Of a DNA stretch of 25,587 bases, positions 1-9,655 are shown in pieces. Below the pieces are notes generated by a model. It was not told the origin of the DNA. It saw nothing but the letters and a program-made list of their open reading frames with translations, and did not search any database. The stretch's first letter is position 1. Every line of letters begins with the position of its first letter. The DNA is from DSAR01 sp034437315 (lineage in GTDB: Bacteria; Chloroflexota; Anaerolineae; B4-G1): contig DAOTUC010000081.1 in the NCBI GenBank assembly GCA_034437315.1, forward strand, positions 1 to 25,587, written 5' to 3'. Both the position numbers and the translations under genes were made by a program.

Positions 1-6
1 ATCATA

Positions 7-101
7 GACCCTAAAGGTTTTTGCGCTGGTTTTGATGGAAAAAGGTCATTGTTTAAGGCAAAAACGTTGTTTGCGCGGCCTTGAGCAAAACCTTTAGGGT
101 C
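7..101. repeat. 15-bp inverted repeat flanking a 65-nt AT-rich spacer
   Basis: GACCCTAAAGGTTTT at 7-21 is the exact reverse complement of AAAACCTTTAGGGTC at 87-101. Both arms continue inward to GC, with one extra T on the left. The 65-nt spacer is AT-rich and holds an imperfect internal dyad around the AACGTT near 63-68. The loop is too long for an ordinary terminator hairpin. The arms could be ends of a small non-autonomous element or the closing stem of a structured RNA. No flanking target duplication can be judged because the left arm lies 6 nt from the window edge. Confidence 0.75.
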
Positions 102-126
102 TCGCCATGCGAAATCCCAGAGAACC

Positions 127-187
127 CAACTGCAAAACCTGCCTTCGCAGGTTAGTTTATAGTCGGCGTAGGCCGACTTTGCAGTTG
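127..187. repeat. three-way-junction inverted repeat block
   Basis: An outer 10-bp stem (CAACTGCAAA 127-136 with TTTGCAGTTG 178-187) encloses two hairpins. One is AACCTGC/GCAGGTT (136-142 with 147-153, loop CTTC). The other is AGTCGGC/GCCGACT (161-167 with 172-178, loop GTAG). All arms are perfect complements, with one shared base at each junction. Either strand could fold this way, so direction is unknown. It is not a tRNA: there is no T-loop consensus and no acceptor/anticodon layout. It resembles the mosaic palindromes of REP/MITE-type dispersed repeats; that assignment is inference. Confidence 0.7.
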
Positions 188-190
188 TGG

Positions 191-229
191 CCCGCGAATT
201 TATTCGCCGGGGACAAATGTGCCATTGTC
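191..229. repeat. two further hairpins after the three-way junction
   Basis: GCGAA (194-198) pairs with TTCGC (203-207) around a TTTA loop and extends through CCC (191-193) with GGG after a one-base bulge. Immediately after it, GACAAATG (212-219) pairs with CATTGTC (223-229) with one bulged A and a 3-nt loop. A further dyad TTAGGCT-A-AGCCTAA lies at 260-274. With the two preceding entries this makes about 270 nt of nearly continuous secondary-structure potential. Confidence 0.6.
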
Positions 230-274
230 AAGTTAGACGCTTTATTGGTTCTGGCGCATTTAGGCTAAGCCTAA

Positions 275-365
275 CTAATAGAATCTTCGCACAGTGAACA
301 ATAGTCTGGCGGTCAATTGACTCGTTTTTTAGCTCTGGTTCCGTCCAGGTTAGGGGTTAAGAACA
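275..365 (+). other. leader region upstream of the SDR gene
   Basis: This is the rest of the 5' non-coding stretch. It is AT-richer than the genes and has a purine-rich AGGGG (about 352-356) that may serve as a weak ribosome-binding site for the ATG at 366. I could not identify a convincing -35/-10 pair. TAGAAT at 279-284 is a possible -10, but it has no good -35 partner. Confidence 0.3.
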
Positions 366-1157
366 ATGAATCTCGGTTTGCAGGATATGGTCGCATTGGT
401 GACCGCGTCGAGCGCGGGGTTGGGGCGGGCTGTGGCGCGCCAGTTGGCCCAGGAGGGGGCTTACGTCACGATCTGCGCGCGCGACGAGGAGCGGTTGCAG
501 GAGGCGGCTGAACATATCGAAGCGGAGACGAGCCATCCCGTATTGGCGATCCCGGTCGATGTCTCTGATCCGGCCGCGGCCAATCTGTTGGTGAGCACCG
601 TCGTCGATCATTTTGGCCGTTTGGACCTGTTGTTTATCAACGCCGGTGGGCCGCCGCCGGGACGTTTTCTCGACCTTTCAGTTGCGGATTGGGAGGCGGC
701 GGTGGAATTAACGCTGATGAGCGCGGTGCGGCTCTGTTACGCCGCCCTGCCGGTGATGAAGAAGCAGCGCTCAGGCGCGATTTTGGCCTCCACCTCAATT
801 ACCGTCAAACAACCGCTCCCGAATCTGATCCTATCGAACAGCCTGCGCTTGGGGGTGACCGGCCTGCTCAAGACGTTGGCCGATGAAGCGGCGCCCTTCG
901 GTGTGCGCGTCAACGAGATCTGTCCAGGTTGGACCCGCACCGCGCGGGTGGAACAGTTGCTGAATGATCGCGCGCAGCGGAACAATACGACAGCGGCGGA
1001 AGAAGCGAAGAAGATCGCTGCGGCGATCCCGATGGGGCGCATGGCGACGCCGGAGGAATTCGCCCGCGTGGCGGCGTTCTTGCTCTCGCCGGCCGCCTCG
1101 TACGTGAACGGCGTCAGTCTGCTTGTAGACGGGGGGATGCACCGAGGGGTGACGTGA
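366..1157 (+). CDS. SDR-family oxidoreductase homologue with atypical catalytic residues
   Basis: A 263-residue protein with the Rossmann fold of short-chain dehydrogenases. It has TASSAGLG (residues 13-20) as the nucleotide-binding glycine motif, NAGG (92-95), ICPGWTRT (185-192) and a C-terminal VDGGM. Length is normal. The catalytic Ser is present (S144), but the YxxxK motif reads SNSLR (157-161), so Ser replaces Tyr and Arg replaces Lys. I recall a subgroup of FabG-like SDRs lacking the standard tetrad, so this may be family-typical rather than a mutation. It is unlikely to be a normal beta-ketoacyl-ACP reductase; substrate unknown. The stop overlaps the start of the next gene (GTGA), suggesting translational coupling. 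The SD before the ATG is weak. Confidence 0.9.
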   Translation: MNLGLQDMVALVTASSAGLGRAVARQLAQEGAYVTICARDEERLQEAAEHIEAETSHPVLAIPVDVSDPAAANLLVSTVVDHFGRLDLLFINAGGPPPGRFLDLSVADWEAAVELTLMSAVRLCYAALPVMKKQRSGAILASTSITVKQPLPNLILSNSLRLGVTGLLKTLADEAAPFGVRVNEICPGWTRTARVEQLLNDRAQRNNTTAAEEAKKIAAAIPMGRMATPEEFARVAAFLLSPAASYVNGVSLLVDGGMHRGVT

Positions 1158-2683
1158 AACCTGAGTCCTCTTTAGGACCGAGGGATTGGCCCTGGCTGAC
1201 CGGTGTGATGCTGGCGGGCATACTCTTATTGTTGCTCTTTTCCAGCGTCGCCCAGCGCGTCACCGGCGGACAGGGAGGCGCACCGCTGGACGACGCCTGG
1301 ATTCATTTCCAATTCGCCCGCAACCTGGCGCGGGGGGATGGGTTTTCCTTCAACCCCGGTGAGCCGACGTCCGGCTCGACGGCGCCGTTGTGGACGGTGT
1401 TTTTGGCCGGCGTCTACGCCCTGGGCGGACGTTTTCCCACCGCCGGGCAGTACCTGAGCGGCCTGTGTTTCCTGGCGACGCTAGCGGCGACCTATTGGGT
1501 GGGTCAGCAGATCACCGGCGCGCGCTGGGCGGCCGGGTTGGCGAGCGGCGTCGTAGCCGTCAACGGGCGCATGGTCTGGGCCGGGCTCTCGGCGCTGGAG
1601 ACGTGCCTGTTCGCGGCGTTGAGCCTGCTGGCTATCGGCGCCTATTTGGACGATCGGCGCGTGAATCACTATCGCCTGCACACGGCGGCTCTTTTTGGCC
1701 TGGCTGCCCTCAGTCGCCCCGAAGGATATTTGCTCTTTGCCTTTTCCATGGCCGATTTTATCCTTCACCGCTTGCGCCAACCATCACAGGACGTAAGCGC
1801 GATTTTCGTTTCCCTGCGCCAGCTATGGCAACCATTGCTCCTTTTCGCCGCGCTCGTGCTCCCATACCTGCTTTTTTCACTGCGCACCAGCGGGCGCGCG
1901 CTCCCCAACACTTATCACGCCAAGGCGACCGTTAGTCTATGGCCCAGCCGGGACTTCTTGAGTATCGCCGCCCGGTATCTGATCCTGGATAACGCGCTCC
2001 TGTTGCCGTTCTACGTCCTGGGAGTGGGAGCGGCCTGGGGGCGGGCGCGCCTGTTGAGTCTGTGGAGCGTGGGGTTGCCCCTGGCCTATGCCTTCCTCCA
2101 CGCGGTGCTCTACCAGCACGGGCGCTACCTGATGCCGCTGATCCCGGTCAACGCGCTGCTGGCCGTCCTGGGACTCCTGGAGGGGCAACGGCTGGCCCGA
2201 CGGCGGGGCTGGCGCTGGCGCTTTTCCGGAAGATTTGCCTTTCTGTCCGCCGCGCTCGTCATCGCCGGGACCGCCTGGCGCCTGCCCACGATGGCGCGAC
2301 TCTACGCCTGGAACGTGCACGAGATCAACCAGATGCACGTCGCCGTTGGCCGGTGGATCGCCGATCACACGCCGCCGGACGCCGTGCTGGCCCTCAACGA
2401 CATCGGCGCCATCGCCTACGTCTCGGAACGGCGCGTGCTCGACCTGGCGGGCCTGGTCACGCCCGAGGCGGCGCCGATCTTGAACGCTACCAATCGAGAC
2501 GCCCGCCTGCTGGAGATGATGATCGAGCAGGATGTGGACTACGTGGCCATTTTCCCCAACTGGTTCCCCGGCCTGGCCGCCCGCGAGGATGTCTTGGAAC
2601 CGGTTTATCAGATGACGTTGGACCGTCGCACGATCGCCGGTGGAGAGACGATGGTCGTCTACCGCGCCCATTGGACGGAATGA
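1154..2683 (+). CDS. polytopic GT-C-like membrane glycosyltransferase (putative)
   Basis: A 509-residue integral membrane protein. A first membrane helix (about 15-34) is followed by an outward loop with LDDAWIHFQFARNLARG (45-61). The acidic pair D46-D47 sits in the position of the catalytic loop of GT-C enzymes (PMT/ArnT-like, lipid-linked sugar donors). The SGSTAPLW stretch near 73-80 and a long series of hydrophobic helices follow. The C-terminal 130 residues are soluble and include a WIADHTPPDAVLALNDIGAIAY segment seen in related uncharacterised membrane proteins. The GTG start at 1154 overlaps the SDR stop and has GAGGGG just upstream. Likely role: adding a sugar to a surface lipid or protein. 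Donor and acceptor are unknown. Confidence 0.75.
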   Translation: MKPESSLGPRDWPWLTGVMLAGILLLLLFSSVAQRVTGGQGGAPLDDAWIHFQFARNLARGDGFSFNPGEPTSGSTAPLWTVFLAGVYALGGRFPTAGQYLSGLCFLATLAATYWVGQQITGARWAAGLASGVVAVNGRMVWAGLSALETCLFAALSLLAIGAYLDDRRVNHYRLHTAALFGLAALSRPEGYLLFAFSMADFILHRLRQPSQDVSAIFVSLRQLWQPLLLFAALVLPYLLFSLRTSGRALPNTYHAKATVSLWPSRDFLSIAARYLILDNALLLPFYVLGVGAAWGRARLLSLWSVGLPLAYAFLHAVLYQHGRYLMPLIPVNALLAVLGLLEGQRLARRRGWRWRFSGRFAFLSAALVIAGTAWRLPTMARLYAWNVHEINQMHVAVGRWIADHTPPDAVLALNDIGAIAYVSERRVLDLAGLVTPEAAPILNATNRDARLLEMMIEQDVDYVAIFPNWFPGLAAREDVLEPVYQMTLDRRTIAGGETMVVYRAHWTE

Positions 2684-2720
2684 GGTCAGGGCGCTATCTT
2701 TACTCATCAAAGGAGATGTT

Positions 2721-3596
2721 ATGAATCACACACAACCCATTCACGTTGGCGTCATCGGCGGCAGCGGCCTGTACAAGATGACAGGTTTGGAGGACATTGA
2801 GGAGATTAACGTGCATACGCCGTTCGGCGAGCCCTCCGATACGGTCATCGTCGGTACATTGGAAGGGGCGCGCGTCGCTTTCGTCGCCCGCCACGGTCGG
2901 GGCCATCGCCTGACGCCAACCGAGGTCAATTACCGGGCCAATATCTTCGCCCTCAAGCAATTGGGCGTCGAGCGCGTCATTGCGGTCTCGGCTTGCGGGT
3001 CGTTGCGGGAGCAATTGCGACCGGGCGAGGTCGTCGTGCCCGACCAATTGTTCGATTTCACCAAGAAGCGGGTCTACTCCTTTTTTGGCGATGGTCTGGT
3101 CGCCCACGTCAGCGTCGATGAGCCATTCTGCACGGATCTGGGAGCGGCAATCGGCGACGCTGTAGCCGAATCCGGCGGCGTCGTGCACCGAGGTGGCCGC
3201 TTTATCACCATTGAGGGGCCCCGTTTTTCGACCAAGGGGGAGAGTTTCACCTATCGCGCCTGGGGGATGGACATCATCGGGATGACCACCTCACCGGAGG
3301 CTTTCCTGGCGCGGGAGGCAGAGATGTGTTACGCCGTGATGGCCCACATCACCGATTATGACGTGTGGCACGACACGGAGGAACCGGTCAGCGTGGAAGC
3401 GCTATTGGCTACGTTAGCGGCGAACACTGAGCTGGCCCAGGAGGCTTTGCGGCGATTGTTGCCCCGCTTGGCTGATGCGGAGCGACCGTGCGCCTGTGGG
3501 GCGGCCCTCTCGACGGCCCTCATCACCCAACGGGATTTGATCCCCGCAGAGACCCAGGCCCGTTTGTCACCCCTCGTCGGTAAATACCTGGATTAG
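2721..3596 (+). CDS. mtnP: S-methyl-5'-thioadenosine phosphorylase (MTAP)
   Basis: A 291-residue purine-nucleoside-phosphorylase-family enzyme of the MTAP branch. It splits methylthioadenosine with phosphate into adenine and 5-methylthioribose-1-phosphate, the entry to methionine salvage. Visible motifs are the phosphate-binding GVIGGSGLY (10-18), ARHGRGHRLTPTEVNYRAN (57-74), the GPRFSTKGE substrate loop (166-174), GMTTSPEAFLARE (187-199) and TDYDVW (211-216), where the Asp contacts the purine base. The start is ATG 2721, with AGGAG at 2711-2715. An upstream in-frame GTG would run into the preceding gene and is not used. It follows the membrane protein by 37 nt and ends 7 nt before the convergent glyQS stop. 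No other salvage gene is nearby. Confidence 0.93.
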   Translation: MNHTQPIHVGVIGGSGLYKMTGLEDIEEINVHTPFGEPSDTVIVGTLEGARVAFVARHGRGHRLTPTEVNYRANIFALKQLGVERVIAVSACGSLREQLRPGEVVVPDQLFDFTKKRVYSFFGDGLVAHVSVDEPFCTDLGAAIGDAVAESGGVVHRGGRFITIEGPRFSTKGESFTYRAWGMDIIGMTTSPEAFLAREAEMCYAVMAHITDYDVWHDTEEPVSVEALLATLAANTELAQEALRRLLPRLADAERPCACGAALSTALITQRDLIPAETQARLSPLVGKYLD

Positions 3597-3603
3597 CCGC
3601 CTT

Positions 3604-6615
<3,012 letters not shown>

Positions 6616-6638
6616 TGTGGTGATTCTCCTGTTCTCGT

Positions 6639-7835
6639 CTATTGGTTGATCGCTTGCTCGTACAGGGTGATCATTTTGTCGACCTGGCTCTTCCAGGTGA
6701 AATTCTGATAGGCGTATTGGTTGGCGTAAGGGCCTTTGGTCTGCTTGGTGTTTTGCTCGATCTCCCGGATAATGGCCTGGGCCAGACTGAGCGGGTCGTC
6801 GACGGGCGCCAACGCGCCGACGTCGTCGTTGATAAAGTCTGGCAGGCCGCCTTCATCGGTGGCGACGACGGGTGTGCCGCAGGCGAGGGCTTCAACCGCG
6901 ACCAGGCCGAATGGTTCCACGCGGGATGGCACAACCGAAACGTCGGCCGCGTTATAGATGCAGGCGACTTTGTCCTGGGGCTGGTGACCGATAAAGTGGA
7001 TGCCTTTCAAGCCCATTTCTTGTGCTAAAGCGTGCATATCGTCCCACAGCTCACCGTGTCCCACTAGAACGGTTTGAACGCCCGGTAAATGCTGTTCGTA
7101 GATGACGGCGGCGCGCAGCAAGACATCGATACCCTTGAAATGCGTGAATTTGCCGACGAAACTGACGAGGGGAGCTTCCGCGCCCGTCAACCCAAATTCC
7201 TCTAGAACAAGCGCTTTCGTAGCGTCCGGCAAAATTTTAAAGTGTTCGGCGCCAAATCCATTCCAGATCAATGGGACTTGGCTTCGAGGTATTTCATACG
7301 TCTCCATCGCCTGGGCCTGGACCTGGCGAGAGATGGCGATGATCTTATGTGCGCCTCTCGCGGCTATGAGCGCCATCTCGCGATAGCGCGGCCCTTGCTC
7401 AAAACCCATCAAATCCGTCCCATGGCAACTGATGACGTAGGGAATGCCCGTCTCCTGGGTGACGTAAGGCGTGACCCAGACGTGATGGGCGTGGACGATG
7501 TCCGGCTGGAAGTCGGAGACCGCCTGATGGATGTGAGCGCGCCACGCTTGCACGTAGGCGCGCATTTGCGCATCGGTCAGCTCGTAAAACGTCGTTGTGC
7601 TGCGCGGATGGGTCGTAAAACAGGGAAAATTGAAGTCCAGTTCTGAATTAAGGTTGCTACCGTTGTTGAAAATAATGGTTCTTGTCTCAAATGGGTAGTC
7701 CTCCACAGGTTCGTGTTCAGGCACGATGACCATGACCTCATGTCCCGCCTCCAGCAGCGCCAAAGCGACGTTAAGCGTGTAGATCCCACTGCCAGACCCT
7801 TGCAACGGGAAATGGTTTGGCATCAGCACCTTCAT
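6639..7835 (-). CDS. glycosyltransferase family 4 protein
   Basis: A 398-residue GT-B fold glycosyltransferase. The N-terminal half begins with KVLMPNHFPLQGSGSGIYTLNVA, a glycine-rich acceptor-side motif, and carries ISCHGTDLMG (135-144). The C-terminal donor domain has VSFVGKFTHFKGIDVLL (224-240) and the EX7E motif EPFGLVAVE (E307 and E315), followed by ALACGTPVVATDEGGLPD. These are hallmarks of retaining GT4 enzymes that use nucleotide sugars. No membrane segment is seen, so it is probably cytoplasmic or peripheral. The ATG start is preceded by AGAAGG. It sits between a nucleotidyltransferase and glyQS, and its 5' third is AT-richer than its neighbours, which hints at later insertion. Acceptor unknown. 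Confidence 0.92.
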   Translation of the reverse strand: MKVLMPNHFPLQGSGSGIYTLNVALALLEAGHEVMVIVPEHEPVEDYPFETRTIIFNNGSNLNSELDFNFPCFTTHPRSTTTFYELTDAQMRAYVQAWRAHIHQAVSDFQPDIVHAHHVWVTPYVTQETGIPYVISCHGTDLMGFEQGPRYREMALIAARGAHKIIAISRQVQAQAMETYEIPRSQVPLIWNGFGAEHFKILPDATKALVLEEFGLTGAEAPLVSFVGKFTHFKGIDVLLRAAVIYEQHLPGVQTVLVGHGELWDDMHALAQEMGLKGIHFIGHQPQDKVACIYNAADVSVVPSRVEPFGLVAVEALACGTPVVATDEGGLPDFINDDVGALAPVDDPLSLAQAIIREIEQNTKQTKGPYANQYAYQNFTWKSQVDKMITLYEQAINQ

Positions 7836-7847
7836 AGTATCACCTTC

Positions 7848-7873
7848 TTTTCAATTGAGATTTTCAATTGAGA
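7848..7873. repeat. exact tandem duplication of a 13-mer
   Basis: TTTTCAATTGAGA occurs twice head to tail (7848-7860 and 7861-7873). Each copy contains the palindrome CAATTG. The repeat begins 13 nt upstream of the GT4 start codon on the minus strand, next to the ribosome-binding site. It could be a paired protein-binding site or simple slippage. Confidence 0.85.
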
Positions 7874-7932
7874 GACATAAAAATTCGCTCAGAGGCCCAT
7901 CCTCGGGCCGATTAGCGCCCCCGGGACGGTGG

Positions 7933-8742
7933 CTAGAGCGATGACTCAAGACACGCCTGTCCCCATACCTCGTCGAGCGCGGTTCTGAAGAGAGCGTTGA
8001 AATCGTCGATGGGCGCGTTGGGCGGATCGTGTATCCGCTCGAAGCGTTGGCTCTCCAAGCGCGCCAGTTCGTTCTCGACAAACGCGCTGATGAGGTCGAT
8101 GCGCGGGCCGCGATCCAGTTCGTTGCCCTGGCGCTTGTCCTCGACCAGTTGATCGATGGCCTGCTTGAGATCGGTATCGTCGATGCTACCCTCCACCAGG
8201 GTCTGGAATGGGGTAGGCACGACGCCCAGGTCTCGCTCGATCCAGCGGATAGCCAGGAGGGGACGTAGGACGTAGAAGTATTTTTTCACCCAGACGATGG
8301 GACCTTTGAGATAGTCCCGGTAATTCCCCTGGGCCATGTGGAGATAGTGGTACAGGCACGCGGTGGGCGAATAATAGGTCGCGAGAAGATTCCGCATCCT
8401 GGCTGCGACGGTCGTCTCCTCCCGATAGACGATGGGCGAGCCGAGCCATTCCATCAGGGGCGGGTTGAACTTCCGCAGGAGTTGGAGCGCTTTGCGCAGG
8501 TCCCAACCGCTGACGTCGAGATGATCGGTGATGGGCGACTCGATGACGTCTCGCTTCCGTTCCAGGTCGATGGCGAGATACCAATCCCGCGGATGCAAGT
8601 AGATGAAACGCACGTCGTAATCACTGTCGGCCGAGGGGAAGCCCCAGGCGCGGCTGCCGGACTCGCAGGCATACAGAACGCGCGCGCTTTCCCGGGTCTC
8701 GATCACTTCGAGGTGCGTGAGAATTTCGTCTCTAACCGACAT
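7933..8742 (-). CDS. nucleotidyltransferase, RlaP/YcgL (pol-beta superfamily) type
   Basis: A 269-residue protein of the family containing Bacillus YcgL and the RNA-ligase-associated nucleotidyltransferases. The pol-beta-superfamily signature is clear: ESGSRAWGFPSADSDYDVRFIY (27-48), with GS at 29-30 and metal-binding Asp at 41 and 43. The rest matches the family pattern: WDLRKALQLLRKFNPPLMEWLGSP, then a helical segment with YHYLHMAQGNYRDYLKG and VKKYFYVLRPLLAIRW. Its substrate is not established; a nucleotide transfer to RNA or a small molecule is inferred. The start overlaps the end of recO by 11 nt and has AGGAG at the right spacing, so it is translationally coupled to recO. No RNA ligase is present in the window. 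Confidence 0.85.
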   Translation of the reverse strand: MSVRDEILTHLEVIETRESARVLYACESGSRAWGFPSADSDYDVRFIYLHPRDWYLAIDLERKRDVIESPITDHLDVSGWDLRKALQLLRKFNPPLMEWLGSPIVYREETTVAARMRNLLATYYSPTACLYHYLHMAQGNYRDYLKGPIVWVKKYFYVLRPLLAIRWIERDLGVVPTPFQTLVEGSIDDTDLKQAIDQLVEDKRQGNELDRGPRIDLISAFVENELARLESQRFERIHDPPNAPIDDFNALFRTALDEVWGQACLESSL

Positions 8743-9565
8743 GGTGAACTCCTGATGGAGGCAGCGGCATCGTCGCTTGCCTCAATTGACGCAGGAATAC
8801 GGCCGACTTGACGCCTTGCTCCAGGTGGTAGGTGATATAGTGCTGCATCACCCGCTCTACCTCGGTATGAAGCGCCGGCGCGATTGCTTGGGCACGTAAC
8901 CGGGTGTAGGAACCTTGCTGGCAGTGTTGCAGGAACTGGATGACGTGTGGCGCGGCGGGGATGATGACCGGCGGGCGTGTTTCCCGCTCGTAGCAATCGG
9001 GGCACAGCACGCCGCCGCGTTCGGGATCAAAACCGTAGGATCGATTGGCGTCTCTCTCGCCGGCGCACGGCCGGATGGGCGCGACCCCATCGTGCTGGCC
9101 CACGCAGCGGAAAATCTCCGGGCGAAAGCCGGCCAGGCCCAGCAGATGTTGTTCGTAGAAACGGGCTGCCAGTTCCAGGTCATCGTCCTCACATAACCAC
9201 GAGAGGGTATGGTTGAGCAGATCGAACAGCGCGTGCTCCCCCTCCCCCTCGGTGAAAAAGCGGTCGAGCAGTTCGATGACGTAGCGCGCGTATGCGCCGC
9301 GTAGCAGGTCGCTGCGCAACACAGCGTGGGGCGCGACCATCTCCGCCTGGCTGATGATGTCCCAATAATTCGGCACGTGAGAGATGACGAAGTTCGCGCG
9401 GGTGAAGAGTTCGATGTGGCCCGCCTTGCGACTGCGTAACTTACGCGCGCCTTTAGCCATCACCACCAATTTGCCCTGGGGCGTGCACAGGGTCAGGACG
9501 CGGTCGGCGTCCCCCTGCTCGCGCCGGTGCATCACGATGCCCTCGGTTCGGTATAATCGACTCAT
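8732..9565 (-). CDS. recO: DNA repair protein RecO
   Basis: A 277-residue RecO, the mediator that helps load RecA at gaps coated with single-strand-binding protein in the RecFOR pathway. The N-terminal OB fold reads MSRLYRTEGIVMHRREQGDADRVLTLCTPQGKLVVMAKGARK. The helical domain (about 85-150) and a zinc-finger-like segment follow, with Cys at 154, 167, 188 and 191. The first Cys pair is spaced by 12 residues rather than the usual close pair, whereas the second (CPDC) is normal. The start is ATG 9565, with GAGGAG upstream and a promoter 24-51 nt before it. The stop is inside the nucleotidyltransferase start region. RecO next to glycyl-tRNA synthetase is a known arrangement in Firmicutes. Confidence 0.95.
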   Translation of the reverse strand: MSRLYRTEGIVMHRREQGDADRVLTLCTPQGKLVVMAKGARKLRSRKAGHIELFTRANFVISHVPNYWDIISQAEMVAPHAVLRSDLLRGAYARYVIELLDRFFTEGEGEHALFDLLNHTLSWLCEDDDLELAARFYEQHLLGLAGFRPEIFRCVGQHDGVAPIRPCAGERDANRSYGFDPERGGVLCPDCYERETRPPVIIPAAPHVIQFLQHCQQGSYTRLRAQAIAPALHTEVERVMQHYITYHLEQGVKSAVFLRQLRQATMPLPPSGVHHVG

Positions 9566-9588
9566 TCCAGAATGCTCCTCAAAGCGCC

Positions 9589-9616
9589 ATTATACCATTC
9601 TAGGGGCGGAGCGCAA
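9589..9616 (-). promoter_or_regulatory. sigma-70 promoter for recO
   Basis: On the minus strand a perfect TATAAT (9594-9589) follows TTGCGC (9616-9611) with a 16-nt spacer. Transcription would start near 9582 and give a short leader ending in GAGGAG before the recO ATG at 9565. It likely drives recO, the overlapping nucleotidyltransferase, and perhaps the GT4 gene and glyQS. Confidence 0.7.
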
Positions 9617-9655
9617 TAGTTTATTGGAAGCGGGGAAGCGGGAAATGGTGTGAGG

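Noticed and set aside
127..187. possible tRNA in the three-way junction
   Set aside because: Arms and loops do not match tRNA geometry, there is no T-loop GTTCRA sequence, and only two inner hairpins are present.
1937..2710. 257-codon minus-strand frame
   Set aside because: Antisense to the membrane protein gene; Gln/Gly/Pro-rich composition and no ribosome-binding site.
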